DNA of 39,792 nucleotides, taken from positions 139,925 through 179,716 of the forward strand of contig NZ_AOJK01000041.1 of NCBI RefSeq assembly GCF_000336875.1. Reading direction: 5' to 3'. The position numbers were made by a program, and so were the translations under genes. This stretch comes from Halorubrum californiense DSM 19288 (GTDB lineage: Archaea > Halobacteriota > Halobacteria > Halobacteriales > Haloferacaceae). Position 1 is the first letter of the stretch. The number at the start of each line of letters is the position of its first letter. Shown here piece by piece: positions 33,225-39,792 of this stretch. The notes beneath the pieces are model-generated. The model was not told the origin of the DNA. It saw only the letters and a list, made by a program, of their open reading frames with translations, and searched no databases.

Positions 33225-34277
33225 GTGACGGTACTCTACGAGCTCATCGGCGACCAGCATCTCGCCGTCTGGATCGCGCTCGGCCTGCTCGGCTTCTTGC
33301 TGACTTGGAAGGGGGCGAACGTCATCGAGTCGACCACGTCGAAGATCAGCGACCACTTCGGCGTCTCGCAGGCGATTCAGGGCGGGCTCATCGTCGCGGC
33401 CGCGACGTCGTTCCCGGAGCTCGCGATCATCGTCATCTCGGTGCTCGTCCTCGGCGACTTCGGCGTCGGCGCCGGCGCGCTCATCGGGACGGCGGTGTTC
33501 AATATCTTGGTCATCCCGGCTGCCGTCTCCATCACGAGCGGCGACACGACGACGACACAGGGGATCGTCTACCGCGACGCCATCTTCTACATGGTCGCCG
33601 TCCTCGCGCTGTTCGGCGTGATCGCGCTCGGCGTCCTCGGCACCGACGGGCGGGAGCTCGCGCGGATCTCCCCGCAGATGGGCGTCGGCCTGCTGGTGCT
33701 GTACGGCGTGTACGTCGTCCTCCTCGCCGGCGGCAAGAGCGGCGCGTCGGACATGAAGCGGACCGAATCGGCGAACCTCCCGAAGCAGGTCGGGCTGTTC
33801 GCGGCCGGGATGGTCGTCGTGCTCGTCGGCGTCGAGTCGATGGTCACCATGACGGTACAGCTCTCCGAGGCGCTCGACGCGCCGTCGTTCCTCGTCTCCG
33901 TGACCGTGCTGTCGGCGATGAGCTCCTTCCCGGACCTGCTCGTCGGCGTGAAGATGGGCAAGGCCGGCGACAAGCGGGCGGCGGTCGCGAACGTCTTCGG
34001 GACGAACACGTTCAACCTCGTCGCGGCGCTGCCGATCGGCGTCATCCTCGCCGGCGGCGTCTCGATCGGCTTCCTCACCTCCGTGCCGCTCCTGCTGTTC
34101 CTGTTTTACACCACCCTCGTCGTGGTGGTGATGGCCGCGACGGACTTCGAGATCACCACCGAGGAGGGGTACGTCTTCCTCGCGATGTACGTCGCCTTCC
34201 TCGGGTGGATGACGGCGGAGGCGTTCGGAATCACGACGTTCCTGACCGAGTCGACGCTCCGGACGATCGTCGGGTGA
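33225..34277 (+). CDS. Sodium/calcium exchanger-family (CaCA) cation antiporter
   Basis: A 350-residue membrane protein with about ten helices in two inverted halves. The family's alpha-repeat signatures appear as VAAATSFPELAIIVISVLVLGDFGVGAGALIGTAVFNILVIPA in the first half and SVTVLSAMSSFPDLLVGVKMGKAGDKRAAVANVFGTNTFNLVAALPIG in the second, with the acidic ion-binding residues (FPEL, FPDL) present. I chose the GTG at 33225 (MTVLYELIGDQ), about 31 nt after an ACTAAT box; a GTG at 33207 is also in frame, and the long upstream open frame runs through the tandem repeat and is not real. Ion specificity cannot be read from the sequence. Confidence 0.92.
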   Translation: MTVLYELIGDQHLAVWIALGLLGFLLTWKGANVIESTTSKISDHFGVSQAIQGGLIVAAATSFPELAIIVISVLVLGDFGVGAGALIGTAVFNILVIPAAVSITSGDTTTTQGIVYRDAIFYMVAVLALFGVIALGVLGTDGRELARISPQMGVGLLVLYGVYVVLLAGGKSGASDMKRTESANLPKQVGLFAAGMVVVLVGVESMVTMTVQLSEALDAPSFLVSVTVLSAMSSFPDLLVGVKMGKAGDKRAAVANVFGTNTFNLVAALPIGVILAGGVSIGFLTSVPLLLFLFYTTLVVVVMAATDFEITTEEGYVFLAMYVAFLGWMTAEAFGITTFLTESTLRTIVG

Positions 34278-34324
34278 GCGGGTCGTATGGCGCCCTCGGC
34301 CGCGATCGCGTCTGGGGCGCTCGG

Positions 34325-35257
34325 CTACTCCGTCCGAACCCGGATCTCGATCCCGTCGGCGTCGGTGACGGCGATCCCGTCGTCGCGCTCCGCGACGGCG
34401 AACTCCGCGTCGCCCTCGGTTGCGACCGCGCCAAGGCGGGCCCGTATCGTCTCCAGCGCGGCCGCGTCCGGGACGACCACCTCGAACCACGCGATCCCGC
34501 GTCCCGCGGCGGGGGTCGTCCGTCCCCGCCACGTGTTCGCGCCGAGGTGGTGGTGGTAGCCGCCGGCCGCGACGAACCTGACGTCCGGACCGCTCATCCC
34601 GGTCTCGAAGCCGAGACCGTCGACGTACACCGCCTCGAACGCCGACAGCGAGGTCACTTCGAGGTGGACGTGGCCCACGTCGGTGTCGGCGGGGGCGCGG
34701 TCGACGAGGGCCTCGGAGCCCGCTCCGCCATCGCCGCTCCCGTCGGTCGCGGCCGCGGCGACCCCTTCGACGTCGAGCGGGTCGGTCGCCATCCGCACCG
34801 TTCCGTCCTCGGCGCGGGGCCACTCCTCGCGGGGCCGGTCGCGGTAGATCTCCACGCCGTTCCCCTCGGGGTCGTCGAGGTATAACGCCTCGCTGACGAG
34901 GTGGTCGGAGGCGCCGTCGAGCCGCCACCGCTCCCCGACGCGCCCGAGCGCCTCGCCGAGCGCGGCCCGCGAGCGGACCCGGAACGCGGTGTGGAAGAGC
35001 CCGGCGTCGGTCCGGCTCCGGGCCGGGCGGTCGGCGTCGCGTTCCAAGACGAGCAGGGGCGTCCCTCCGGCTCCGAGCGTCGCGCGCTCGGCGTCGCGGT
35101 CGAGGACGGCGAGGCCGACCACGTCCCGGTAGAACGCGGTCGTCTCGTCGAGGTCGGCGACCCGGAGCGCGGCGCGGCCGATCCGCGTTTCGGCGGGGAG
35201 TCGGTCGTCGCGGCCGCTCGCGGCGGCGCCGGAGTCGCGGTCGTCGGTGTCGGTCAT
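34325..35257 (-). CDS. VOC-family (CatE/extradiol dioxygenase-like) protein
   Basis: A 310-residue two-module vicinal-oxygen-chelate protein. The first module includes IGRAALRVADLDETTAFYRDVVGL and GASDHLVSEALYLDDPEGNGVEIYRDRPREEW, the second VGHVHLEVTSLSAFEAVYVDGLGF and GYHHHLGANTWRG, ending IEIRVRTE. These segments match bacillary CatE-like catechol 2,3-dioxygenases. The three likely Fe ligands (His in HVHLEV, His in HHHLG, Glu in IEIRV) are kept in the second module, while the first has Ala in the corresponding His position, as expected. ATG at 35257. It may be a ring-cleavage enzyme or a distantly related lyase. Confidence 0.88.
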   Translation of the reverse strand: MTDTDDRDSGAAASGRDDRLPAETRIGRAALRVADLDETTAFYRDVVGLAVLDRDAERATLGAGGTPLLVLERDADRPARSRTDAGLFHTAFRVRSRAALGEALGRVGERWRLDGASDHLVSEALYLDDPEGNGVEIYRDRPREEWPRAEDGTVRMATDPLDVEGVAAAATDGSGDGGAGSEALVDRAPADTDVGHVHLEVTSLSAFEAVYVDGLGFETGMSGPDVRFVAAGGYHHHLGANTWRGRTTPAAGRGIAWFEVVVPDAAALETIRARLGAVATEGDAEFAVAERDDGIAVTDADGIEIRVRTE

Positions 35258-35385
35258 CGTGCGAACTACGGTCGCCCGCGCGTTCAACGCGTCGGTGGCG
35301 GAGCCGGGTCGGGCGGGCTTGCGCCCGCTCCGAACCTTCCCAATCTTCCGTTAGAATCAAACCCGCACGCGACACAGCGTAGTGT

Positions 35386-35805
35386 ATGAGCGCCGAACAG
35401 CAGGAGCGGGCCGTCCGGTGTCTGGTCGCGAAGGTCGGGCTCGACGGCCACGACCGGGGCGCACACGTGATCGCGCGGGCGTTCCGCGACGCCGGCTTCG
35501 AGGTCGTCTACTCCGGGCTCCACAGGGCGCCGGACGACATCGTTCAGGCGGCGGTTCAGGAGGACGTCGATGTCCTCGGCATCTCGATCCTCTCGGGCGC
35601 GCACAACACCCTCGTCCCGAAGGTGATCGAGGGGCTCAAGGAGTACGACGCGTTCGACGACACGCTGATCCTCGTCGGCGGGATCATCCCGGACGAGGAC
35701 GAGGCCGACCTGAAGGAACTGGGCGTCGCCGAGGTGTTCGGCCCCGGGACGCCGATGGAGGAGACGATCGAGTTCATCCGGAACAACGTCCCGGAGCGCG
35801 CGTAG
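35386..35805 (+). CDS. mcmB: Methylmalonyl-CoA mutase small (B12-binding) subunit
   Basis: A 139-residue cobalamin-binding domain: VRCLVAKVGLDGHDRGAHVIARAFRDAGFEVVYSGL contains the base-off DxHxxG motif (D20, H22, G25), followed by GISILSGAHNTLVPKVIEGL and LVGGIIPDEDEADLKELGVAEVFGPGTPMEETIEFI. It pairs with a separately encoded catalytic subunit (not in the window) to interconvert methylmalonyl-CoA and succinyl-CoA. ATG at 35386; its TAG is immediately followed by the meaB ATG, indicating one transcript. Confidence 0.94.
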   Translation: MSAEQQERAVRCLVAKVGLDGHDRGAHVIARAFRDAGFEVVYSGLHRAPDDIVQAAVQEDVDVLGISILSGAHNTLVPKVIEGLKEYDAFDDTLILVGGIIPDEDEADLKELGVAEVFGPGTPMEETIEFIRNNVPERA

Positions 35806-36993
35806 ATGGCCGGGTCGGACGCACCCGCGTTCGCGGACGCGCCGACGCTCTCGGACGCCGACGCGGCGCTCGTCGAGGACCTCCTCTCGGGGAGCCACCG
35901 CGCGCTCGCCCGCGTCATCACCAAGATCGAGAACCGGACGCCGGGGTACCGCGCGATCGTCTCCGCGCTCCACGAGCACACCGGCGGCGCGGACGTGATC
36001 GGGGTCACCGGCTCGCCGGGCGCCGGGAAGTCGACGCTCGTCGACAAGCTCGCCGCCACCTACCGCGACCGCGGCGACACGGTCGGCGTGATCGCGGTCG
36101 ACCCCTCCTCGCCGTACACCGGCGGGGCCGTCCTCGGCGACCGGATCCGGATGGGGTCGAACGTCGGCGACATGGACGTGTTCTTCCGCTCGATGAGCGC
36201 GCGCGGCCAGCTCGGTGGCCTCTCGACCGCGACCGCGGACGCCGTGAAGGCGCTCGACGCCTTCGGGAAAGACGTCGTCGTGCTGGAGACCGTCGGCGCG
36301 GGGCAGAACGAGGTCGACGTGGTCCGCACCGCCGACACGGTCGCCGTGCTGGTCCAGCCCGGCTCCGGCGACGACGTGCAGACGCTGAAGGCCGGAATAC
36401 TCGAGATCGGCGACGTCTTCGTCGTCAACAAGGCGGACATGGACGGCGCACAGCGGACCGTCGCCGAGCTGGAGGAGATGGTCCACCGCCGCGAGGGCGG
36501 GACCACGGGCCGCGGCGCCGGCCACCACGGCGCGGCCTCGATGGCCTCGACCGGCGCGGGCGGCTCCGCGGCGGGCCACGGCGACGGCCACCACGGCGGC
36601 GATCACGCAGACGGCTCCGGACACGGCGAGTCCGACGGGCACGCGGACGACTCCGACGAGTCGTGGACGCCCGAGGTCCTCGAGACCGTCGCGAACAGCG
36701 GCGAGGGGGTGGAGGCGCTGATCGAGACGTTCGACGCGCACGCGGCGTATTTGCGCGAATCCGGCGAGATCGAGACGACCGAGCGCCGCCGGTACGCCGA
36801 AGAGATCCGCACGCTCGTGCGCGCCGACGTGGGGGCGCTCGCGACCGCCGAGATCGAGCGCCGGGGCGGGATCGACCGCCTCGCGGAGCGGGTCCGCGAC
36901 CGCGAGACCGACCCGTACGCGGTCGCGGAGGCGATCGTCGGCCCGATCGCCGACTGCGTCGACGAGGTCGCGGACGGCGACCGCGACGAGTGA
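35806..36993 (+). CDS. meaB: Methylmalonyl-CoA mutase-associated GTPase MeaB with a His-rich insert
   Basis: A 395-residue G3E GTPase that protects and reloads methylmalonyl-CoA mutase with cobalamin. Motifs: Walker A GVTGSPGAGKST (about 65-76), VDPSSPYTGGAVLGDRIRM, the FFRSMSARGQLGGLS switch, VLETVGAGQNEVDV, and NKADMDGA. Between the GTPase core and the C-terminal dimerisation helices, residues about 229-284 form a Gly/Asp/His-rich insert (GAGHHGAASMAS, GHGDGHHGGDHADG, GHGESDGHADD) containing eight His, absent from typical bacterial MeaB. Directly abuts the B12 subunit gene. Function is secure; the insert's role is unknown. Confidence 0.95.
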   Translation: MAGSDAPAFADAPTLSDADAALVEDLLSGSHRALARVITKIENRTPGYRAIVSALHEHTGGADVIGVTGSPGAGKSTLVDKLAATYRDRGDTVGVIAVDPSSPYTGGAVLGDRIRMGSNVGDMDVFFRSMSARGQLGGLSTATADAVKALDAFGKDVVVLETVGAGQNEVDVVRTADTVAVLVQPGSGDDVQTLKAGILEIGDVFVVNKADMDGAQRTVAELEEMVHRREGGTTGRGAGHHGAASMASTGAGGSAAGHGDGHHGGDHADGSGHGESDGHADDSDESWTPEVLETVANSGEGVEALIETFDAHAAYLRESGEIETTERRRYAEEIRTLVRADVGALATAEIERRGGIDRLAERVRDRETDPYAVAEAIVGPIADCVDEVADGDRDE

Positions 36994-37037
36994 CGATCGC
37001 TCCCGCGCGCTTCGCCGACCTCCGGTCGCGTCCCACG

Positions 37038-37047
37038 GGTATAAGTC
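37038..37047 (+). promoter_or_regulatory. TATA box of the alpha/beta hydrolase gene
   Basis: GGTATAAGTC is centred about 28 nt before the ATG at 37070. It is the closest match to consensus in the window and supports a leaderless start there. Confidence 0.65.
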
Positions 37048-37069
37048 GCCAGCGAACCAACAGGTTTCC

Positions 37070-38023
37070 ATGAAGCTCAGGAACCTCCTCGGCGGCGCCG
37101 CCCTCGGCGTCGGCGCGCTCGCAGCCATCAACACCGGCCTCCGGTACGAGGGCGAACTGGAGTCCCCGCTCGACGGCGACGACCGCACCTTCCGCTGGCG
37201 CGGGATGGACGTCGCCTACACCGAGGCGGGCGACCCGGACGACCCCGACCTCCTCTTACTCCACGGGATCAACGCCGCCGGGTCCTCCGGCGAGTGGCGC
37301 GCGGTGTTCGACGAGTTGGCCGACGAGTACCACGTCGTCGCGCCCGACTTCCCGGGGTACGGCCGCTCCAACCGGCCGCCGCTCCGGTACTCCGCCGCGC
37401 TGTACGAGGACTTCGTCCACGACTTCCTCGCCGAGTTCGACGAGCCGGCCGTCGTCGCCTCTTCGCTGTCGGCCGCGTATGCGGTCGCCGCAGTCGACGA
37501 CGGCGACGCGGAGGGGGGCGTTACGCTGCGCGGGTTCGTCGCGGTCTGCCCGACGGCGACCGCGGGGCCGAGCCCGGCCAAGGCGTGGCTCCGGGAGCTG
37601 CTCCGCGCCCCGCTCGTCGGGGGAGCGCTGTTCAACGTCATCACGGCGAAGCCGTCGATCCGGCACTTCAACGCCGACCACGGCTACGACGACCCCGCGA
37701 ACCCGAGCGCCGAGTGGACCGACTACGAGTGGCGCACGACCCACGTCGAGAACGCGCGGTTCGCGCCCGCCTCGTTCGTCTCCGGGAGCCTGAACAGCGA
37801 TATCGACCTCGCCGGCGCGCTCGCGGACCTGGACGTTCCGCCGACGATCGTCTGGGGTCGGGAGGCGACGGTGAGTCCCCTCACCGAGGGGCGCGACCTC
37901 GCCGACGCCGCCGACGCGCGGCTCGTCGTCTTCGACCGCGCGCGGCTGCTCCCCCACGTCGAACACCCCGAGCGGTTCGTCGAGACGGTCGAGGAGGCGC
38001 TCGTCGCGGGCGCGACGGCGTAG
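37070..38023 (+). CDS. Alpha/beta hydrolase
   Basis: A 317-residue hydrolase. The core shows DLLLLHGINAAGSSGEW (oxyanion region), VVAPDFPGYGRSNRPP, a nucleophile elbow reading ASSLSA (S132, with the usual flanking glycines replaced by Ala and Ser), IVWGREATVSPLTEG near the acid position, and LLPHVEHPERFVETV carrying the catalytic His. The N-terminus (MKLRNLLGGAALGVGALAAINTGL) is hydrophobic and may be a membrane anchor. ATG at 37070. Substrate unknown. Confidence 0.86.
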   Translation: MKLRNLLGGAALGVGALAAINTGLRYEGELESPLDGDDRTFRWRGMDVAYTEAGDPDDPDLLLLHGINAAGSSGEWRAVFDELADEYHVVAPDFPGYGRSNRPPLRYSAALYEDFVHDFLAEFDEPAVVASSLSAAYAVAAVDDGDAEGGVTLRGFVAVCPTATAGPSPAKAWLRELLRAPLVGGALFNVITAKPSIRHFNADHGYDDPANPSAEWTDYEWRTTHVENARFAPASFVSGSLNSDIDLAGALADLDVPPTIVWGREATVSPLTEGRDLADAADARLVVFDRARLLPHVEHPERFVETVEEALVAGATA

Positions 38024-38092
38024 CGGTCGGCTCTCCCGGCGATTCTCAGCCCTGAGCATCGGACGGTCACGGATAACTACGGCACCTACCGA

Positions 38093-38860
38093 GTGTTTCC
38101 CCTGACGGACACGTTTCGCCTCCTGTGCGTCGACGACGAACCGGGACTGGCCCGGCTCGTGGCGACGCACCTCGAACGAGACGACGACCTCGACTGCGAG
38201 ACCGCGGTCGAGACGGACCCCCGCGAGGCGCTCCGCCGCGTGGAGCGGGAGTCCTTCGACTGCGTCGTCAGCGACTACGACATGCCCGGCCTGACGGGCG
38301 TCGAACTGCTCTTGGCGGCCCGGGAGGTCGAACCGGAGCTCCCGTTCCTGCTCTTCTCCGCGACCGGGTCCGACGAGATAGCGGCCGAGATGGTCCGCGC
38401 GGGCGTCAGCGACTACGTTTCGAAGCACGGCGGGGCGGACGGCTACACCGTGCTGCTCCGTCGCGTCAAGCGCGCCGAAGCGGGCGAGGGCGCGTGCTTC
38501 GACGCCGGCTTCGAGGACGGTCGCCCCCGAGACGTCACCCTCGACGGCGTCTGTACCGTGGGGCCGGACGGCACCTTCGAGTTCGTCGGTGAGGAGTACG
38601 GCGAGCTGTACGGGTACGACCCCGAGGAGCTCGAAGGAGAGCCGTGGCAGCGGCTCCACCCCGACGACGAGGTCGAACACATCCGCACCCACATCATCCC
38701 GGCCGTGACCGACGGCGAGCGGTGGAGCGGAACGAGTACGGGGCTCCGGGCGGACGGGAGTCGGTTCGCCGAGTCGAAGATGGTGAGTACCACTGCGGAC
38801 GACCGGCTGGTCATCTCGGTCTCGCCGCTCGACGCCGTCGGACGCGCCGCCGACGACTGA
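38093..38860 (+). CDS. Response regulator receiver-PAS protein
   Basis: A 255-residue protein. The receiver domain (about 8-125) has acidic pair D14-D15, phospho-acceptor D61 (VVSDYDMPGLTG), LLFSATG with the conserved Ser/Thr, and K111 (YVSKHGG). A PAS domain follows (about 140-245: DGTFEFVGEEYGELYGYDPEELEGEPWQRLHPDDEVEHIRTHIIPAV). There is no kinase or DNA-binding output. Haloarchaea have many such receiver-PAS proteins, usually acting with kinases encoded elsewhere. The start is GTG at 38093. Confidence 0.9.
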   Translation: MFPLTDTFRLLCVDDEPGLARLVATHLERDDDLDCETAVETDPREALRRVERESFDCVVSDYDMPGLTGVELLLAAREVEPELPFLLFSATGSDEIAAEMVRAGVSDYVSKHGGADGYTVLLRRVKRAEAGEGACFDAGFEDGRPRDVTLDGVCTVGPDGTFEFVGEEYGELYGYDPEELEGEPWQRLHPDDEVEHIRTHIIPAVTDGERWSGTSTGLRADGSRFAESKMVSTTADDRLVISVSPLDAVGRAADD

Positions 38861-38918
38861 GCCGGGCCAATCCCGACTCGGGGCGGATCCTCACTTCCTC
38901 ACTTGTCGTGGTGACCCC

Positions 38919-39437
38919 TCACCCGTCGCGGCGGAGGTACAACGTCTTCTCGCAGGCGGCGTGGACCGCCCCGTCCTCGTCGACGAGCGAGACGAGGTAC
39001 TCCCGGTCGGTCGACTCGCCCGGGTCGAGTTCCTCGCGGATCGCCTCGGTCTCGGACGCCGGTAGCTCGAACTCCGCGTACAGCGTGTCGCGGCCGGGCT
39101 CGATGAACTCCAGCGCGGCCGACTTGTCCCACACGGTGAACCCGTCGCCGAGGACGCGACGGAGCATCGTCATGTACACCGGGTCGATCGCGCCGTAGAT
39201 GCTCCCGCCGAAGATGGTGCCGACCGCGTTGCGGGTGCGCCAGTTCAGCGGGACGCGGATCCGGACGTAGCGCCAGCCGGCGGCGATGTGGTCGACCCGG
39301 GCTCCGGTGCCCCGGTACGCGGGCAGGAGGTTGAACCCGTGCCGCCAGAGCCGCGTCCGGCGGCTCTCCGCCGGCGGGTCCTCGCGCAGGGGTCGCGGGT
39401 CGGGGTCGCGGTCGACCCCGGTCGGGGAATCGCTCAC
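38919..39437 (-). CDS. DUF4442 hot-dog thioesterase-like protein
   Basis: A 172-residue protein: RLWRHGFNLLPAYRGTGARVDHIAAGWRYVRIRVPLNWRTRNAVGTIFGGSIYGAIDPVYMTML shows the hot-dog fold's GGSIYGAIDPV helix, then VWDKSAALEFIEPGRDTLYAEFEL. DUF4442 proteins are thought to be acyl-CoA thioesterases of the PaaI-like superfamily. I chose the GTG at 39437 (MSDSPTGVDRD); the frame is open further upstream but that sequence looks non-coding and runs into the terminal hairpin repeats. It converges with the response regulator gene (58-bp gap). Confidence 0.85.
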   Translation of the reverse strand: MSDSPTGVDRDPDPRPLREDPPAESRRTRLWRHGFNLLPAYRGTGARVDHIAAGWRYVRIRVPLNWRTRNAVGTIFGGSIYGAIDPVYMTMLRRVLGDGFTVWDKSAALEFIEPGRDTLYAEFELPASETEAIREELDPGESTDREYLVSLVDEDGAVHAACEKTLYLRRDG

Positions 39438-39545
39438 GCCGATCCGCGGTGGGCCGGCGACAAACCGGTGTCGGAACCGGCGACAACCCGTCCGGGGTTT
39501 CACGTCGAACGCTCCTCCACGCGACTTACAGTAGTTTGAGGAGAA

Positions 39546-39792
39546 AGCCCACGACTTCAGTCGTGGGATGAATCCGACAGTGACGGAAACAGGTATGTCG
39601 GTACGTTTCGTGGATTGTGCTACCGAGTCCGAGGTAAGGATACGCACGTCACCGTGGCGGTAAATGAAGCCCGCTATCTCGGTCGGAGGCCGTACTGGCA
39701 CGGCCCACAACCCCACCGTCTCAGACGAGTGGGGAACCTCTCCGTCGTGGGCACGGTCTGTGGCCGTGGAACCCCACGACGTCACTCGTGGG
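39546..39792 (+). mobile_element. IS200/IS605-like terminal hairpins, remnant or small element
   Basis: CCCACGAC-TTCA-GTCGTGGG (39548-39567) is a perfect 8-bp stem-loop preceded by GAGAAAG and followed by ATGAATCCGAC, similar to right ends of IS200/IS605 elements. A second copy, CCCACGACGTCACTCGTGGG (39773-39792), matches it at 18 of 20 positions and ends at the window edge. The plus-strand frame from 39540 to the end has no stop and reads GNLSVVGTVCGRGTPRRHSW at the second hairpin and SPRLQSWDE at the first, which is the kind of sequence found at tnpB 3' ends. The upstream part of tnpB is not present here, so this is either a degraded end, a guide-RNA-like (omega RNA) segment, or a palindrome-associated element. 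No gene is called in the 355 bp after the DUF4442 start. Confidence 0.45.

Overview
The window is high-GC archaeal DNA from a halophilic archaeon (class Halobacteria). The lineage looks like Halorubrum or a close relative, but that is an impression from style and not a proven placement. The evidence is acidic predicted proteins, archaeal information-processing genes (clamp-loader small subunit, ABCE1), leaderless-type promoters with a TATA-like box about 25-30 nt before the start codon, a Tat lipoprotein signal and type IV pilin-like proteins. I found no rRNA, tRNA or CRISPR array.

Layout. 1-2093: replication factor C small subunit (minus strand, 3' end outside the window) interrupted by a 436-residue intein. 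2203-5308: small membrane protein, DUF5995-like protein, then etfB-etfA (electron transfer flavoprotein). 5453-8805: exported or membrane proteins, including a membrane-anchored winged-helix protein and a pilin-like protein. 8832-12336: quinone-type methyltransferase, acidic DUF protein, CtBP-like dehydrogenase, small membrane protein and winged-helix regulator. 12642-15923: EMC6-like membrane protein coupled to ABCE1, creatininase-family amidohydrolase, small HAH_0734-type protein. 15957-17481: Sua5/YrdC, then a glutaredoxin paired with a cysteine-free peroxiredoxin-like protein. 17689-19113: CNNM/CorC-type transporter. 19114-19671: a non-coding, palindrome-rich insert flanked by an 8-bp direct repeat. 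19672-22614: HExxH protein, BNR propeller, queuosine-precursor transporter with a ribbon-helix-helix protein. 22734-24829: the biotin ECF importer bioY-bioM-bioN behind a BirA-type operator. 24955-27171: a membrane FeS oxidoreductase of the HdrD/Emo type. 27712-33038: pstS-pstC-pstA-pstB-phoU with a 10-bp inverted repeat at its promoter. 33066-34277: a 28-bp tandem repeat and a cation/calcium exchanger. 34325-38860: VOC dioxygenase-like protein, methylmalonyl-CoA mutase B12 subunit plus MeaB, alpha/beta hydrolase, response regulator with PAS. 38919-39792: DUF4442 thioesterase and two IS200/IS605-like terminal hairpins.

How it fits together. Several genes point to acyl-CoA and propionyl-CoA oxidation: EtfAB collects electrons, the Emo-like protein could pass them to menaquinone, the VTE3-like methyltransferase may tailor that quinone, and the B12 subunit with MeaB serves methylmalonyl-CoA conversion. 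Two complete import systems (biotin ECF and phosphate Pst) each carry a visible candidate operator. The most noteworthy points are the intein with a PD-(D/E)xK-type nuclease signature, the cysteine-less peroxiredoxin beside a glutaredoxin, the BirA-like box in an archaeal promoter, the His-rich insert in MeaB, the enlarged PstA, and two probable small mobile-element remnants.
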